Shown here: positions 6,240 to 12,790 of the stretch, one piece after another | Position numbering within the stretch: the first letter of the stretch is position 1 | Layout: each line of letters opens with the position of its first letter | Source: Treponema sp. | Lineage (GTDB): Bacteria; Spirochaetota; Spirochaetia; Treponematales; Breznakiellaceae | NCBI GenBank assembly: GCA_031264475.1 | Contig: JAISEA010000095.1 | Location: 1-16,159, forward strand | Direction of reading: 5' to 3' | DNA: 16,159 nt | Notes under the pieces: model-generated | What the model was told of the DNA's origin: nothing | Databases searched by the model: none | What the model saw: only the letters and a program-made list of their open reading frames with translations | Position numbers and translations under genes: made by a program

Positions 6240-6799
6240 ATATAAAAGAAGAAAAGAACCTGTTAAGGCAAAGAATGAAACTATTGCCGTTGCCTGCGCC
6301 GAACACGGCGGCTCAAGAGAACAGGGCGTATACAGCGATGCGGAAGCAGTGGACGTGTTACAAAACAGTTCTCCTTTTCCTTTCAATGAGGGATGAGGTT
6401 GATACGGAACCGCTTATCAAGGCGGCTTTTGAAGATAAGAAAGCTGTTTTTGTCCCAAAGATCATTGAAAACAATCTACATTTTGTTAGAATCGCTGATT
6501 TCAATGAATTTGAAATCGGCGCTTTTAATATCAGAGAGCCAAGGGGCGGTGTTGAGCTAACAGGTTTAGATTTTCCCGCGTATATTGTTACGCCGGGGCT
6601 TGCCTTTGATAGAAATGGTTGGCGTTTGGGGAGAGGCAAGGGGTATTATGACCGTTTTTTTGCGGAAATCGACGGGAAAGGTTTGACTTACTTGTCTATT
6701 GGTCTTTGTTCCGCGGAACATATTGTTGATGAAGTGCCGTCAACGGCTTTTGATAAAAGAATGGATGCCGTTATTGTCGTAGGCTCTTCGGTATTTTGA
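6230..6799 (+). CDS. 5-formyltetrahydrofolate cyclo-ligase (CTG start proposed)
   Basis: It converts 5-formyl-THF to 5,10-methenyl-THF with ATP, returning the stored folate to the one-carbon pool. The diagnostic C-terminal block GLAFDRNGWRLGRGKGYYDR is present, as is FLSMRDEVDT near the N-terminus. From the first ATG (6275) the protein has 174 residues and lacks the usual first helix. The frame is open upstream and encodes IKEEKNLLRQRM, matching the family's K-x-x-LR N-terminal pattern. The only plausible upstream initiator is CTG at 6230, six bases after GGAGG (6219-6223), giving 189 residues, a normal length. The ATG at 6275 has its own weaker AAGG. The true start is therefore uncertain; enzyme identity is firm. 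Confidence 0.85.
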   Translation: MYLNIKEEKNLLRQRMKLLPLPAPNTAAQENRAYTAMRKQWTCYKTVLLFLSMRDEVDTEPLIKAAFEDKKAVFVPKIIENNLHFVRIADFNEFEIGAFNIREPRGGVELTGLDFPAYIVTPGLAFDRNGWRLGRGKGYYDRFFAEIDGKGLTYLSIGLCSAEHIVDEVPSTAFDKRMDAVIVVGSSVF

Positions 6800-6878
6800 G
6801 AATTACCCCAAAATTCGGTTTGTTTTTGGCGTGTTTGCTGAATTATCCAGAATTACAAAACATGGCGGATTGCCGCAT

Positions 6879-6906
6879 TTGCGGTAAAACGTCAGAAATT
6901 TATAAA
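6879..6906 (+). promoter_or_regulatory. Possible promoter of the PII-like gene
   Basis: TTGCGG (6879-6884), 16-base spacer, TATAAA (6901-6906), predicted +1 near 6913. The -35 is weak. It overlaps two mutually exclusive hairpins, GCGG/CCGC (6865-6876) and CCGCA-TT-TGCGG (6873-6884). Confidence 0.35.
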
Positions 6907-6925
6907 GAATAGAGGCGGGATTGCT

Positions 6926-6981
6926 GACAGAGGAGAATCTGTCTTCACCCCGGGCTCTTAATCCCTTGATTAATAAGGAGG
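6926..6981 (+). promoter_or_regulatory. Leader hairpins and ribosome binding site of the PII-like gene
   Basis: Two perfect 6-bp stems: GACAGA/TCTGTC (6926-6931 and 6938-6943) and TTAATC/GATTAA (6958-6963 and 6968-6973). The second abuts a full AAGGAGG (6975-6981), four bases before the ATG at 6986. The structure may influence ribosome access; this is inference. Confidence 0.4.
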
Positions 6982-6985
6982 TTTT

Positions 6986-7660
6986 ATGCAAAAACCGTTT
7001 TTGAAGCTTTTGTTTTTCATCATAGATTGGGACAAGGCAAAGGCGGTCTCGGATGTGTTTGGAGAGCGGCGCTTTGTGTTTATGAACAAAGGGTTGGGAA
7101 CCGCGAGTTCGGAGATACTTGACCTTTTAGGGTTGGGCAATTCGGACAAGGCGGTAATTCTCTGCCTGAAGGAAGGGAAGTTCACGGAGTTGGTAGACGC
7201 GGTGCGGGCAAAACTTGGGGCGCGGAGCGCGGGCGCGGGCATCGCGTTCACCATACCGCTTTCCAGTATCAACGCGCCGGTCATGCAACTCTTTCTCGAA
7301 TCAATCACTGTTGAAGAAAAGGATGAAACAATGGAAGGAACAGTAGAAATCAAGAACGATCTGATTATGGCGATCTTGAATCACGGATATAGCGATGACT
7401 TTATGGCGACCGCCCGTAGCGTTGGGGCGCGGGGCGGCACAGTTATCAGCGCGCGCGGTATCTCCCAGCAAAAAGTCAAGAAGTTTCTGGGAATATCCGT
7501 GCAGGATGAAAAGGAAATCATCATCATTTTAGCGGATAGGGAAAAGAAAGTCTCCATAATGCAAGCTGTGAGCGGCGCTTTTGGTGCCTCGTCAAAGGCC
7601 GAAGGCATCGTATTTTCTCTGCCGGTTGATCAGGTAATGAGTCTTAACCAGCAATTTTAA
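6986..7660 (+). CDS. Tandem PII-like (GlnB-superfamily) regulatory protein
   Basis: 224 residues in two halves of about 105. The C-terminal half (about 122-220) is clearly PII-like: GYSDDFMATARSVGARGGTV, the KFLGISVQDEKEIIIILAD strand, and a final EGIVFSLPVDQVMSL strand. The N-terminal half (about 5-100) has a weaker copy with MNKGLGTASSEILDLLGLG and AGIAFTIPLSSI. PII proteins are trimeric sensors of nucleotides and small ligands that bind transporters or enzymes. The uridylylation-type T-loop tyrosine is not evident, so control by modification is unlikely. Cytosolic, with no membrane span. The next gene downstream is an NhaC-family antiporter, after a 569-bp regulatory gap with its own promoter. 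The start is set by AAGGAGG. Ligand and partner are unknown; it should not be called glnB. Confidence 0.8.
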   Translation: MQKPFLKLLFFIIDWDKAKAVSDVFGERRFVFMNKGLGTASSEILDLLGLGNSDKAVILCLKEGKFTELVDAVRAKLGARSAGAGIAFTIPLSSINAPVMQLFLESITVEEKDETMEGTVEIKNDLIMAILNHGYSDDFMATARSVGARGGTVISARGISQQKVKKFLGISVQDEKEIIIILADREKKVSIMQAVSGAFGASSKAEGIVFSLPVDQVMSLNQQF

Positions 7661-7700
7661 TATCATTTTAATAAATTTAATCTTATCATAAATACAACAA

Positions 7701-7721
7701 GGCGGTATGTCGCATACCGCC
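7701..7721 (+). terminator. 9-bp perfect hairpin after the PII-like gene
   Basis: GGCGGTATG, loop TCG, CATACCGCC: a perfect 9-bp GC-rich stem 40 bases past the stop codon. It is followed by GCAAAACACC rather than a T run, so it is either a non-canonical terminator or an mRNA-stabilising 3' end. Confidence 0.55.
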
Positions 7722-7765
7722 GCAAAACACCTATACATAACTTTCAATAATCTCTCTTTTGCCCT

Positions 7766-7933
7766 TTAAACTGTGGCAGGGCGAGTTGAAACTGTGGCGG
7801 GCAGACTTAAAACGCCAGCGGGGGGACTTCAAACTCTACAGGATGGAGTTCAAACGCTAGAGATCATAGTATGATCTTTAAAGATCGAAGTCTAAACGCT
7901 AGGGATTTGAATTCAAACTCTGGAGGGATCAAG
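7766..7933. repeat. Degenerate tandem array, eight units of exactly 21 bp
   Basis: Units start at 7766, 7787, 7808, 7829, 7850, 7871, 7892 and 7913. Seven of eight have AAAC or a one-base variant at positions 3-6, and most end in AGT or ACT. A rough consensus is TNAAACKCTAGMGGGNNNAGT. Unit 6 is the most diverged. Spacing is exact with no indels, though units share only about half their bases. The period equals that of the array at 98-580. It lies between the PII-like gene and the nhaC promoter. Confidence 0.75.
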
Positions 7934-8014
7934 TCGGCGTCAAATATTAAAGCAATTTTCGTGATAATCCTGAATAATCGTCTTACGGGTACGGAGTACC
8001 TAGTGGAGAATTCA

Positions 8015-8109
8015 GTCACGGCAGGGCTGTGATATGGTGTCAGACATCAAAGTATTCTATTCACGAATAAGCGCCGTGACGGACTAAGCAGGGTTTGATG
8101 TCAGACATC
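8015..8109. promoter_or_regulatory. Two palindromic operator-like sites upstream of nhaC
   Basis: GGTGTCAGACATC (8036-8048) and GATGTCAGACATC (8097-8109) lie exactly 61 bp apart. The second is a perfect 6-1-6 palindrome; the first differs by one base. Each is the right end of a 34-bp direct repeat beginning GTNACGG (8015 and 8076). GTCACGGC (8015-8022) and GCCGTGAC (8073-8080) also form an inverted pair. About six helical turns separate the sites, which precede the promoter at 8163-8191. This looks like paired binding sites for a dimeric regulator, which is inference. Confidence 0.55.
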
Positions 8110-8162
8110 TCTGCTTGAAGGCGTCATTAAGAAGGTATTAACGCGCTTTGCCTGCTTCCATA

Positions 8163-8191
8163 TAGACAAACCGATTTTCAGGCTATATACT
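8163..8191 (+). promoter_or_regulatory. nhaC promoter
   Basis: TAGACA (8163-8168), 17-base spacer, TATACT (8186-8191), each 5 of 6 to consensus. Predicted +1 near 8198 gives a leader of about 32 nt containing AAGGAG ahead of the ATG at 8230. Confidence 0.65.
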
Positions 8192-8229
8192 CTATGGGTA
8201 TATGAATTTCCATGAGAAAAGGAGTAAAT

Positions 8230-9807
8230 ATGGAAAGTGTAGATGTTGGAATTTGGTCGGTTTTGCCGCCCGTCATCGCCATCGCGTTGGCGCTTATCAC
8301 TAAGGAAGTGATATTCTCATTGATTTTTGGCGTTATCTCTGGAGCGGTCATCTATAGCGCGGCTTTGGGGCTTGGCGTTATTGGCGTTTTTACGACGACC
8401 ATCGACCTTATGATACATAAAATTGCGGACAGCGACAATGCGGCGATGATAATCTTTCTCGCCCTATTAGGCGCTTTGGTTGCGCTCATTACGCGGGCGG
8501 GCGGCTCGCGGGCTTATGGCGTATGGGCATCGCGGAAAATCAAAACCCAACGGAGCGCAGGATTGGTAACCGCGCTTCTCGGCGTGTTGATCTTTATTGA
8601 CGATTATTTTAACTGCCTCACCGTCGGCACGGTCATGCGCCCGATAACGGATAGGCAGAAAATGTCCCGCGAAAAGTTGGCGTACTTTATAGACGCCACC
8701 GCCGCGCCTATCTGCGTCATAGCGCCGATTTCCTCTTGGTCAGCGTCCGTCATATCTTATTATCCTACGGAAACCGGCGTTACCGGAATGGAGGCGTTCA
8801 TCAGTTCCATTCCCATGAATCTTTACGCGATACTCACCATCTTCATGGTCGTCTACCTCGCGTTGCGGAAGAACAGCGACTTTGGTCCCATGGTTGTAGC
8901 TCAACGCCGCGCGCTCGAATCGGAAGTCGCCGACGACCAGCTCGCGTCCGCAGACGACGAACTTAGCAAGCTCAATGTATCCGAAAAAGGCAAGGTATTA
9001 GACCTTCTCACGCCCGTCATCTTTCTCGTCATCTTCTCGGTGCTTGCAATGCTCTGGTACGGCGGCTATTGGCACATAGGCGAGGACGGCGCCCGCAAGA
9101 CGCTGTTTCAAGCTTTTGGAGACACTTCCGCTGGCTTCGCCTTAGCGCTCGGCGGGTTCGGCGCTCTTTTCGTCGCGTTCTTCCTCTTCGTGCCACGGAA
9201 GCTCTTCTCTTTCTCCGAATTCTTCGTCTGCATAATCCAAGGCGCAAAATCCATGTTCGTAGCGATTGTGATTTTGACCCTTGCGTGGACCATAAGCGGC
9301 GTATGTCGAGACCTTCTTGAAACCGGAAAATACGTGGCAGGCGTTGTGCAGGCTTCGTCGTTGCCCGTCGCCTTGATACCAGCGATCATGTTCGCAACCG
9401 CGGCCGCGCTCTCCTTCGCCACCGGCACGGCATGGGGAACCTTCGGCATCCTCATACCCATCACTATCAGTATCTGCGACATCGTGGCGCCGTATCTTTC
9501 CATAACCGCGCTCTCCTCGGTGCTCGCAGGCTCGGTCTTCGGCGATCATTGCTCCCCGATCTCTGACACCACGATACTTTCGTCAACAGGCGCGCATTGC
9601 AACCACATCGCCCATGTGTCAACCCAGATACCTTACGCGGTTACGGTGGCGTGCGTCTGCTTCGTCGGCTACATCATCGCGGGTTTCACCGCGTCGTTGG
9701 GCTTCGGGGTAAGCGTGCTGATAACGCTTCTCTCGTCTCTGCTCATATTGAGCGTGGTTCTCTTCATTTTACCGAGAATCTTTCAGACACAGCCGAAGCC
9801 TGTTTAA
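8230..9807 (+). CDS. nhaC: NhaC-family Na+/H+ antiporter
   Basis: 525 residues, inner membrane, at least ten hydrophobic segments (for example about 11-50, 73-90, 110-125, 195-212, 259-277, 303-321, 340-358, 378-395, 470-515). The family hallmark GDHCSPISDTT is at 438-448; other conserved stretches are IDDYFNCLTVGTVMRP (123-138) and APICVIAPISSW (159-170). The family exchanges Na+ for H+, or malate-H+ for lactate-Na+ in MleN members; the substrate cannot be settled here. A charged cytoplasmic loop lies at about 224-256. The start at 8230 has AAGGAG five bases upstream; an in-frame ATG at 8212 precedes that site and is unlikely. The last five residues and stop lie within an 18-base sequence that recurs, with one mismatch, in the element after lptG. 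Confidence 0.9.
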   Translation: MESVDVGIWSVLPPVIAIALALITKEVIFSLIFGVISGAVIYSAALGLGVIGVFTTTIDLMIHKIADSDNAAMIIFLALLGALVALITRAGGSRAYGVWASRKIKTQRSAGLVTALLGVLIFIDDYFNCLTVGTVMRPITDRQKMSREKLAYFIDATAAPICVIAPISSWSASVISYYPTETGVTGMEAFISSIPMNLYAILTIFMVVYLALRKNSDFGPMVVAQRRALESEVADDQLASADDELSKLNVSEKGKVLDLLTPVIFLVIFSVLAMLWYGGYWHIGEDGARKTLFQAFGDTSAGFALALGGFGALFVAFFLFVPRKLFSFSEFFVCIIQGAKSMFVAIVILTLAWTISGVCRDLLETGKYVAGVVQASSLPVALIPAIMFATAAALSFATGTAWGTFGILIPITISICDIVAPYLSITALSSVLAGSVFGDHCSPISDTTILSSTGAHCNHIAHVSTQIPYAVTVACVCFVGYIIAGFTASLGFGVSVLITLLSSLLILSVVLFILPRIFQTQPKPV

Positions 9808-9932
9808 CGACTTTGCACAGGCACAGCACGCGAGGCGTGTTTAATAGCTTCTTAACGGCTATTGTCCGAAAGGCGGACCCGCTGACCCCGACGTGACGGA
9901 ACCACGCTTGCACGCAAGCGTAGCCTGTTTAA
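9790..9932 (+). repeat. 3'-end element copy 1, with a short partial copy at the nhaC stop
   Basis: The partial copy CAGCCGAAGCCTGTTTAA (9790-9807) ends at the nhaC stop codon. The full copy runs from hairpin CACGC-GAG-GCGTG (9827-9839) through GTTTAATAGCTTCTTAACGG, TTGTCCGAAAGGCGGACCCG and CTGACCCCGACGTGACGG to hairpin ACGCTTGC-AC-GCAAGCGT (9904-9921). The core frame from 9838 is open and reads VFNSFLTAIVRKADPLTPT then stop. GCCTGTTTAA recurs at 9923-9932. It shares the core and both hairpins with copies at 12406-12504 and 12840-12932. Confidence 0.85.
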
Positions 9933-9986
9933 TATTAAAGGGAAGGCGGATCGTCAAGTGACACCACCTCCGATTTTTATGAACTT

Positions 9987-10012
9987 GTCAGACGACTTTC
10001 TGGGTGTCTGAC
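9987..10012. promoter_or_regulatory. GTCAGAC/GTCTGAC inverted repeat upstream of lptF
   Basis: GTCAGAC (9987-9993) and GTCTGAC (10006-10012) are a perfect 7-bp inverted pair with 12 bases between, ending 18 bases before the lptF -35 box. The same heptamer is the core of the nhaC-upstream palindromes. It may be an operator or the terminator-like stem of upstream transcripts. Confidence 0.45.
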
Positions 10013-10030
10013 CCCCGTGTCCCTTAGGAC

Positions 10031-10059
10031 TTGAATACCCCACCATCTTTTATTATACT
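10031..10059 (+). promoter_or_regulatory. lptF promoter, predicted leaderless
   Basis: TTGAAT (10031-10036), 17-base spacer, TATACT (10054-10059). Counting seven bases from the end of the -10 gives 10066, the A of an in-frame ATG. No Shine-Dalgarno is present upstream of either this ATG or the one at 10060. Confidence 0.6.
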
Positions 10060-10065
10060 ATGATA

Positions 10066-11334
10066 ATGATTATACGCCGTTCCTTGTCGGGAACTATTTT
10101 GAGATACATCATTGCGGAAACTCTTTTCTCTTTCTTGGTTGCTTTTCTCTTTTTCTTTGTCATTTTTTTTATCAATCAGCTTTTACTTTTGGCGCAAACC
10201 ATACTTACTAAGAAGGTACCGTTTTATCAAGTGGGGCTTTTGGTGCTTTACGCTATACCGTCCCTTATCTCCTTGTCCGCGCCTTTCGCCGCGCTTGTGG
10301 GAGTCTTGATGACTGCGGGGCGTTTGTCTTCGGATAACGAGGTGCTGGTTATGCTCTCGTCAGGACTTTCTTACTATAATATATTCGTCCCGACTATCGG
10401 GGTCGGAGTCGTCATAGCGCTCCTCTCGTTTTTGGCAAACGATGTGCTTTTACCAGCCGGGACCTTGCAGTTCAATAAACTCTACCGCCGTATTCTCGTC
10501 TCAACGCCAGCATTGGAACTTGGCGCTAATTCGGTTAAACGGTACCGCGATACGGTGATTGTTACCGGCGACGTCGCTGGTAATTCTATCAATAACATTT
10601 TCATCATGGATAGGACAGGCGAAGGCGAGCGCAGGCTCATCATGGCGAAAGAAGCGCGTCTGCGGGATGCGGGCAAGGAAGGCTTGAGTCTTGATCTGAC
10701 TAACGCCTTTGTCCAGTCGTCGAAAGAGATCGCCCGCCTTGATTACGACTATGCGTCGAGCGGATTTCTGCGTTATTGGGTGCCGCAGGAAGACATGATA
10801 CAGGCGGCCGCGTCTATAGGTCCGCGGGAGATGAGTTCTGTGGACGTTGCCAAGGATATTAAAGGGCAAGAAATGGAGTTACAGGAACGGCTTGATGAAC
10901 AGTATAATATGCTCTTAAAACAAGCCTTTTCTCTTGAAACATCTTTGAGGGAAGGTCCTCATGATGCTTCTTGGAATCGACGTGGTTCCGTCCTTGCCGA
11001 AGTGAAGAGAAACATGGAATCAGCAAGAGTCGCCAAGAAAGATCGTAATCTTTCTATATACCGTCTTGAGTATTACAAGAAATTTTCCTTGCCGGCAGGC
11101 GCGCTTGCCTTTGTATTCCTCGCGACGCCTCTGGGCTTGCTCGCCAAGCATAGTGGGCAAACCGTGGGCTTCTTGTTAGGAGTTATCATATCGGTCGTCT
11201 ACTGGGTACTTCTCTTTGGGGGACAGACGCTTGGTTTACGCGCGGGTTTCTCGCCATTCTGGACCATGTGGCTTCCTGATATACTTACCTTCAGTATAGG
11301 AATGATTCTATGCGGCTTTAGGATTAGAAAATAA
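10066..11334 (+). CDS. lptF: Lipid/LPS export permease subunit LptF (YjgP/YjgQ family)
   Basis: 422 residues from 10066. The family layout is clear: three N-terminal spans (about 15-45, 57-80, 104-125), a large periplasmic beta-jellyroll-type domain (about 130-320) and three C-terminal spans (about 340-420). Near the end of the periplasmic region is a charged helical stretch (about 260-325), longer than in many homologues. With LptG it forms the membrane part of the LptB2FG ABC exporter that extracts lipopolysaccharide, or an equivalent outer-membrane lipid, from the inner membrane. The ATPase LptB is not in the window. The promoter geometry favours ATG 10066 as a leaderless start; ATG 10060 would fall partly upstream of the predicted +1. 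lptG follows after eight bases. Confidence 0.88.
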   Translation: MIIRRSLSGTILRYIIAETLFSFLVAFLFFFVIFFINQLLLLAQTILTKKVPFYQVGLLVLYAIPSLISLSAPFAALVGVLMTAGRLSSDNEVLVMLSSGLSYYNIFVPTIGVGVVIALLSFLANDVLLPAGTLQFNKLYRRILVSTPALELGANSVKRYRDTVIVTGDVAGNSINNIFIMDRTGEGERRLIMAKEARLRDAGKEGLSLDLTNAFVQSSKEIARLDYDYASSGFLRYWVPQEDMIQAAASIGPREMSSVDVAKDIKGQEMELQERLDEQYNMLLKQAFSLETSLREGPHDASWNRRGSVLAEVKRNMESARVAKKDRNLSIYRLEYYKKFSLPAGALAFVFLATPLGLLAKHSGQTVGFLLGVIISVVYWVLLFGGQTLGLRAGFSPFWTMWLPDILTFSIGMILCGFRIRK

Positions 11335-11342
11335 CGGAAGTT

Positions 11343-12407
11343 ATGATACTAGATCGTTACCTTGTGAGACAGTTTTTACCGATTTTCATCATAGCCTCCT
11401 TCATGTTCGTGATGATAATCGTTCTTCTCGACCTTTTCACTAATCTCTGGCGCTATTTGAACAATCAGGTATCAATCAAGGAAATTCTCGCCGTTTCTTA
11501 CTATTATATACCCAAGAGCTTCTCCTACGCGCTACCCGTATCCCTTCTTTTCGCGTCCGCCTACACGCTGGGCGATCTCTATGGTAGGAATGAATTGACC
11601 GCCATTTTTTCGTCAGGCATCCCCTTCTTACGGTTCTCTCTTCCATTAGTGATCATTGGGCTTGGCGCTTCATTTTTCGCCTTCAACTTTGACGACAAGG
11701 TTGTTATTCCTACATTGAAGACGAAAAACGACATGGCACGTAGGCTATTGCATCAATCCACTACGGAAAACAATTCGGATATTGTCATTAAGGCGAAGGG
11801 CGGAGACCTCATCTATCTCGTTGATTATTATGATTACAAGCAATTCGTTTTAAACGGCTTGACCATTGTGGAGCAGAATGAGGATGGTACATTCGCGTCT
11901 CTGGCACGTGCTCCGAAAGCCAAATGGAACGGCGAGTACTGGGAGCTTACCGATGCGGTTGTCTACAAATGGGACAGGGAATTTCTACGGGCGTCCGCAT
12001 TGGAGGACAGTACCGCATACGACGAAGACCCTGAAACATTCCGCCGAAACGCGGTAAAACCCGAAGAACTCCCGTCAAGAGAGATAGGTTTCTTGGTTAA
12101 TGACCTCAAGAACGCGGGGCTTCCTTTCATTTCGGCGCAGGCTGATTACTACCACCGCTATTCTTTTTCCGCTGTTTCTTTCATTGTGATGATACTCTCA
12201 ATTTCAATGGGTGGACGATTCCGCAAGAACATCCTCCTGATGACCTTGCTATCGAGTTTGATGTCCGCGGTGGTCTTTTACGTCATGGATATGGTTACGA
12301 TGATGATGGCGCGGCTTGACTACATCCCAACCTTTGTGGGCGCGTGGCTTCCAGTGCTTACATTCTTGATTATAGGCACCCTACTGTTACAGAGCGCAAA
12401 AACCTAA
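11343..12407 (+). CDS. lptG: Lipid/LPS export permease subunit LptG (YjgP/YjgQ family)
   Basis: 354 residues, three N-terminal spans (about 11-37, 58-78, 96-115), a periplasmic domain (about 120-265) and three C-terminal spans (about 272-292, 295-318, 330-350). The N-terminal MILDRYLVRQFLPIF pattern and FGRNELTAIFSSG-like coupling region (GRNELTAIFSSG at 81-92) are typical; the latter contacts the LptB ATPase in known transporters. It pairs with LptF. GGAAG four bases upstream of ATG serves as ribosome binding site, and co-transcription with lptF is near certain. The stop TAA overlaps the first base pairs of the 3'-end element (copy 2). LptF/G order is assigned by position and length and could be reversed. 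Confidence 0.87.
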   Translation: MILDRYLVRQFLPIFIIASFMFVMIIVLLDLFTNLWRYLNNQVSIKEILAVSYYYIPKSFSYALPVSLLFASAYTLGDLYGRNELTAIFSSGIPFLRFSLPLVIIGLGASFFAFNFDDKVVIPTLKTKNDMARRLLHQSTTENNSDIVIKAKGGDLIYLVDYYDYKQFVLNGLTIVEQNEDGTFASLARAPKAKWNGEYWELTDAVVYKWDREFLRASALEDSTAYDEDPETFRRNAVKPEELPSREIGFLVNDLKNAGLPFISAQADYYHRYSFSAVSFIVMILSISMGGRFRKNILLMTLLSSLMSAVVFYVMDMVTMMMARLDYIPTFVGAWLPVLTFLIIGTLLLQSAKT

Positions 12408-12504
12408 CAGCCGAAGGCTGTTTAAATACTTCCTAACGGGTGTTGTTTGAAAGGTAGTACCGCTGACCCCGACATGACGGTTCCGCTTGCACGCAAGCGG
12501 AACC
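12406..12504 (+). repeat. 3'-end element copy 2, starting inside the lptG stop codon
   Basis: Hairpin AACAGCC-GAA-GGCTGTT (12406-12422), then core TTAAATACTTCCTAACGG, GTGTTGTTTGAAAGG and ACCGCTGACCCCGACATGAC, then a 12-bp perfect hairpin with arms at 12479-12490 and 12493-12504 (GGTTCCGCTTGC and its complement). The core reads LFKYFLTGVV, stop, KVVPLTPT, stop, so this copy is disrupted as a peptide. Same orientation as lptG. The hairpin has no T run, but its stability suggests a transcript 3' end. Confidence 0.85.
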
Positions 12505-12553
12505 TACTCGTTGTTAGGGCGCCGCTGTTGTCAACCTTTTTCAGGACTTGACA

Positions 12554-12655
12554 GTCAAGCACGCGGACGGTGTCAGAGGCGCGGACGGTGTCAGGCACGG
12601 GCGGTGTCAGAGGCGCGGCGGAGTCAGACACGGACGGTGTCAAGCACGGGGTTGT
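12554..12655. repeat. Degenerate tandem array of 16-18 bp units
   Basis: GTCA recurs at 12554, 12572, 12590, 12606, 12623 and 12639. Two forms roughly alternate: GTCARGCACGG(G/A)CGGT and GTCAGAGGCGCGG. Unlike the two 21-bp arrays, spacing varies (18, 18, 16, 17, 16). It contains GAGTCAGACAC (12621-12631), the reverse complement of an 11-mer found twice in the array at 98-580. Confidence 0.7.
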
Positions 12656-12707
12656 ACGGGTTTTTTGGGGGAGTGGCGGAAGACCGCGCTTGCGGGGAAC
12701 CGGAGAC

Positions 12708-12770
12708 AGGGGGGCGCACCACAAGGGCGTCTGTTTGCCCCCCTCCGTTTAGGGAAAGACGCGCCCCCCT
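12708..12770. terminator. Convergent terminator region with two competing hairpins
   Basis: AGGGGGGCGC (12708-12717) pairs perfectly with GCGCCCCCCT (12761-12770), a 10-bp stem followed by TCTTATT, as expected for a terminator of rightward transcripts from lptG. The same left arm can instead pair with GCCCCCCT (12737-12744), 8 bp. The two are mutually exclusive. Confidence 0.5.
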
Positions 12771-12790
12771 TCTTATTATGCCTGTACGAC

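Noticed and set aside
7661..8229. A known riboswitch (lysine or other) upstream of nhaC
   Set aside because: The predicted nhaC start site leaves only about 32 nt of leader, and no known aptamer pattern was recognised in the gap.
9029..9549. Long antisense frames within nhaC
   Set aside because: They are complements of a GC-biased membrane protein gene; the sense frame carries the NhaC signature.
9597..9896. Rightward frame ending in RKADPLTPT as a separate gene
   Set aside because: Most of it overlaps nhaC in another frame with no ribosome binding site; only the last 20 codons are of interest, as element sequence.
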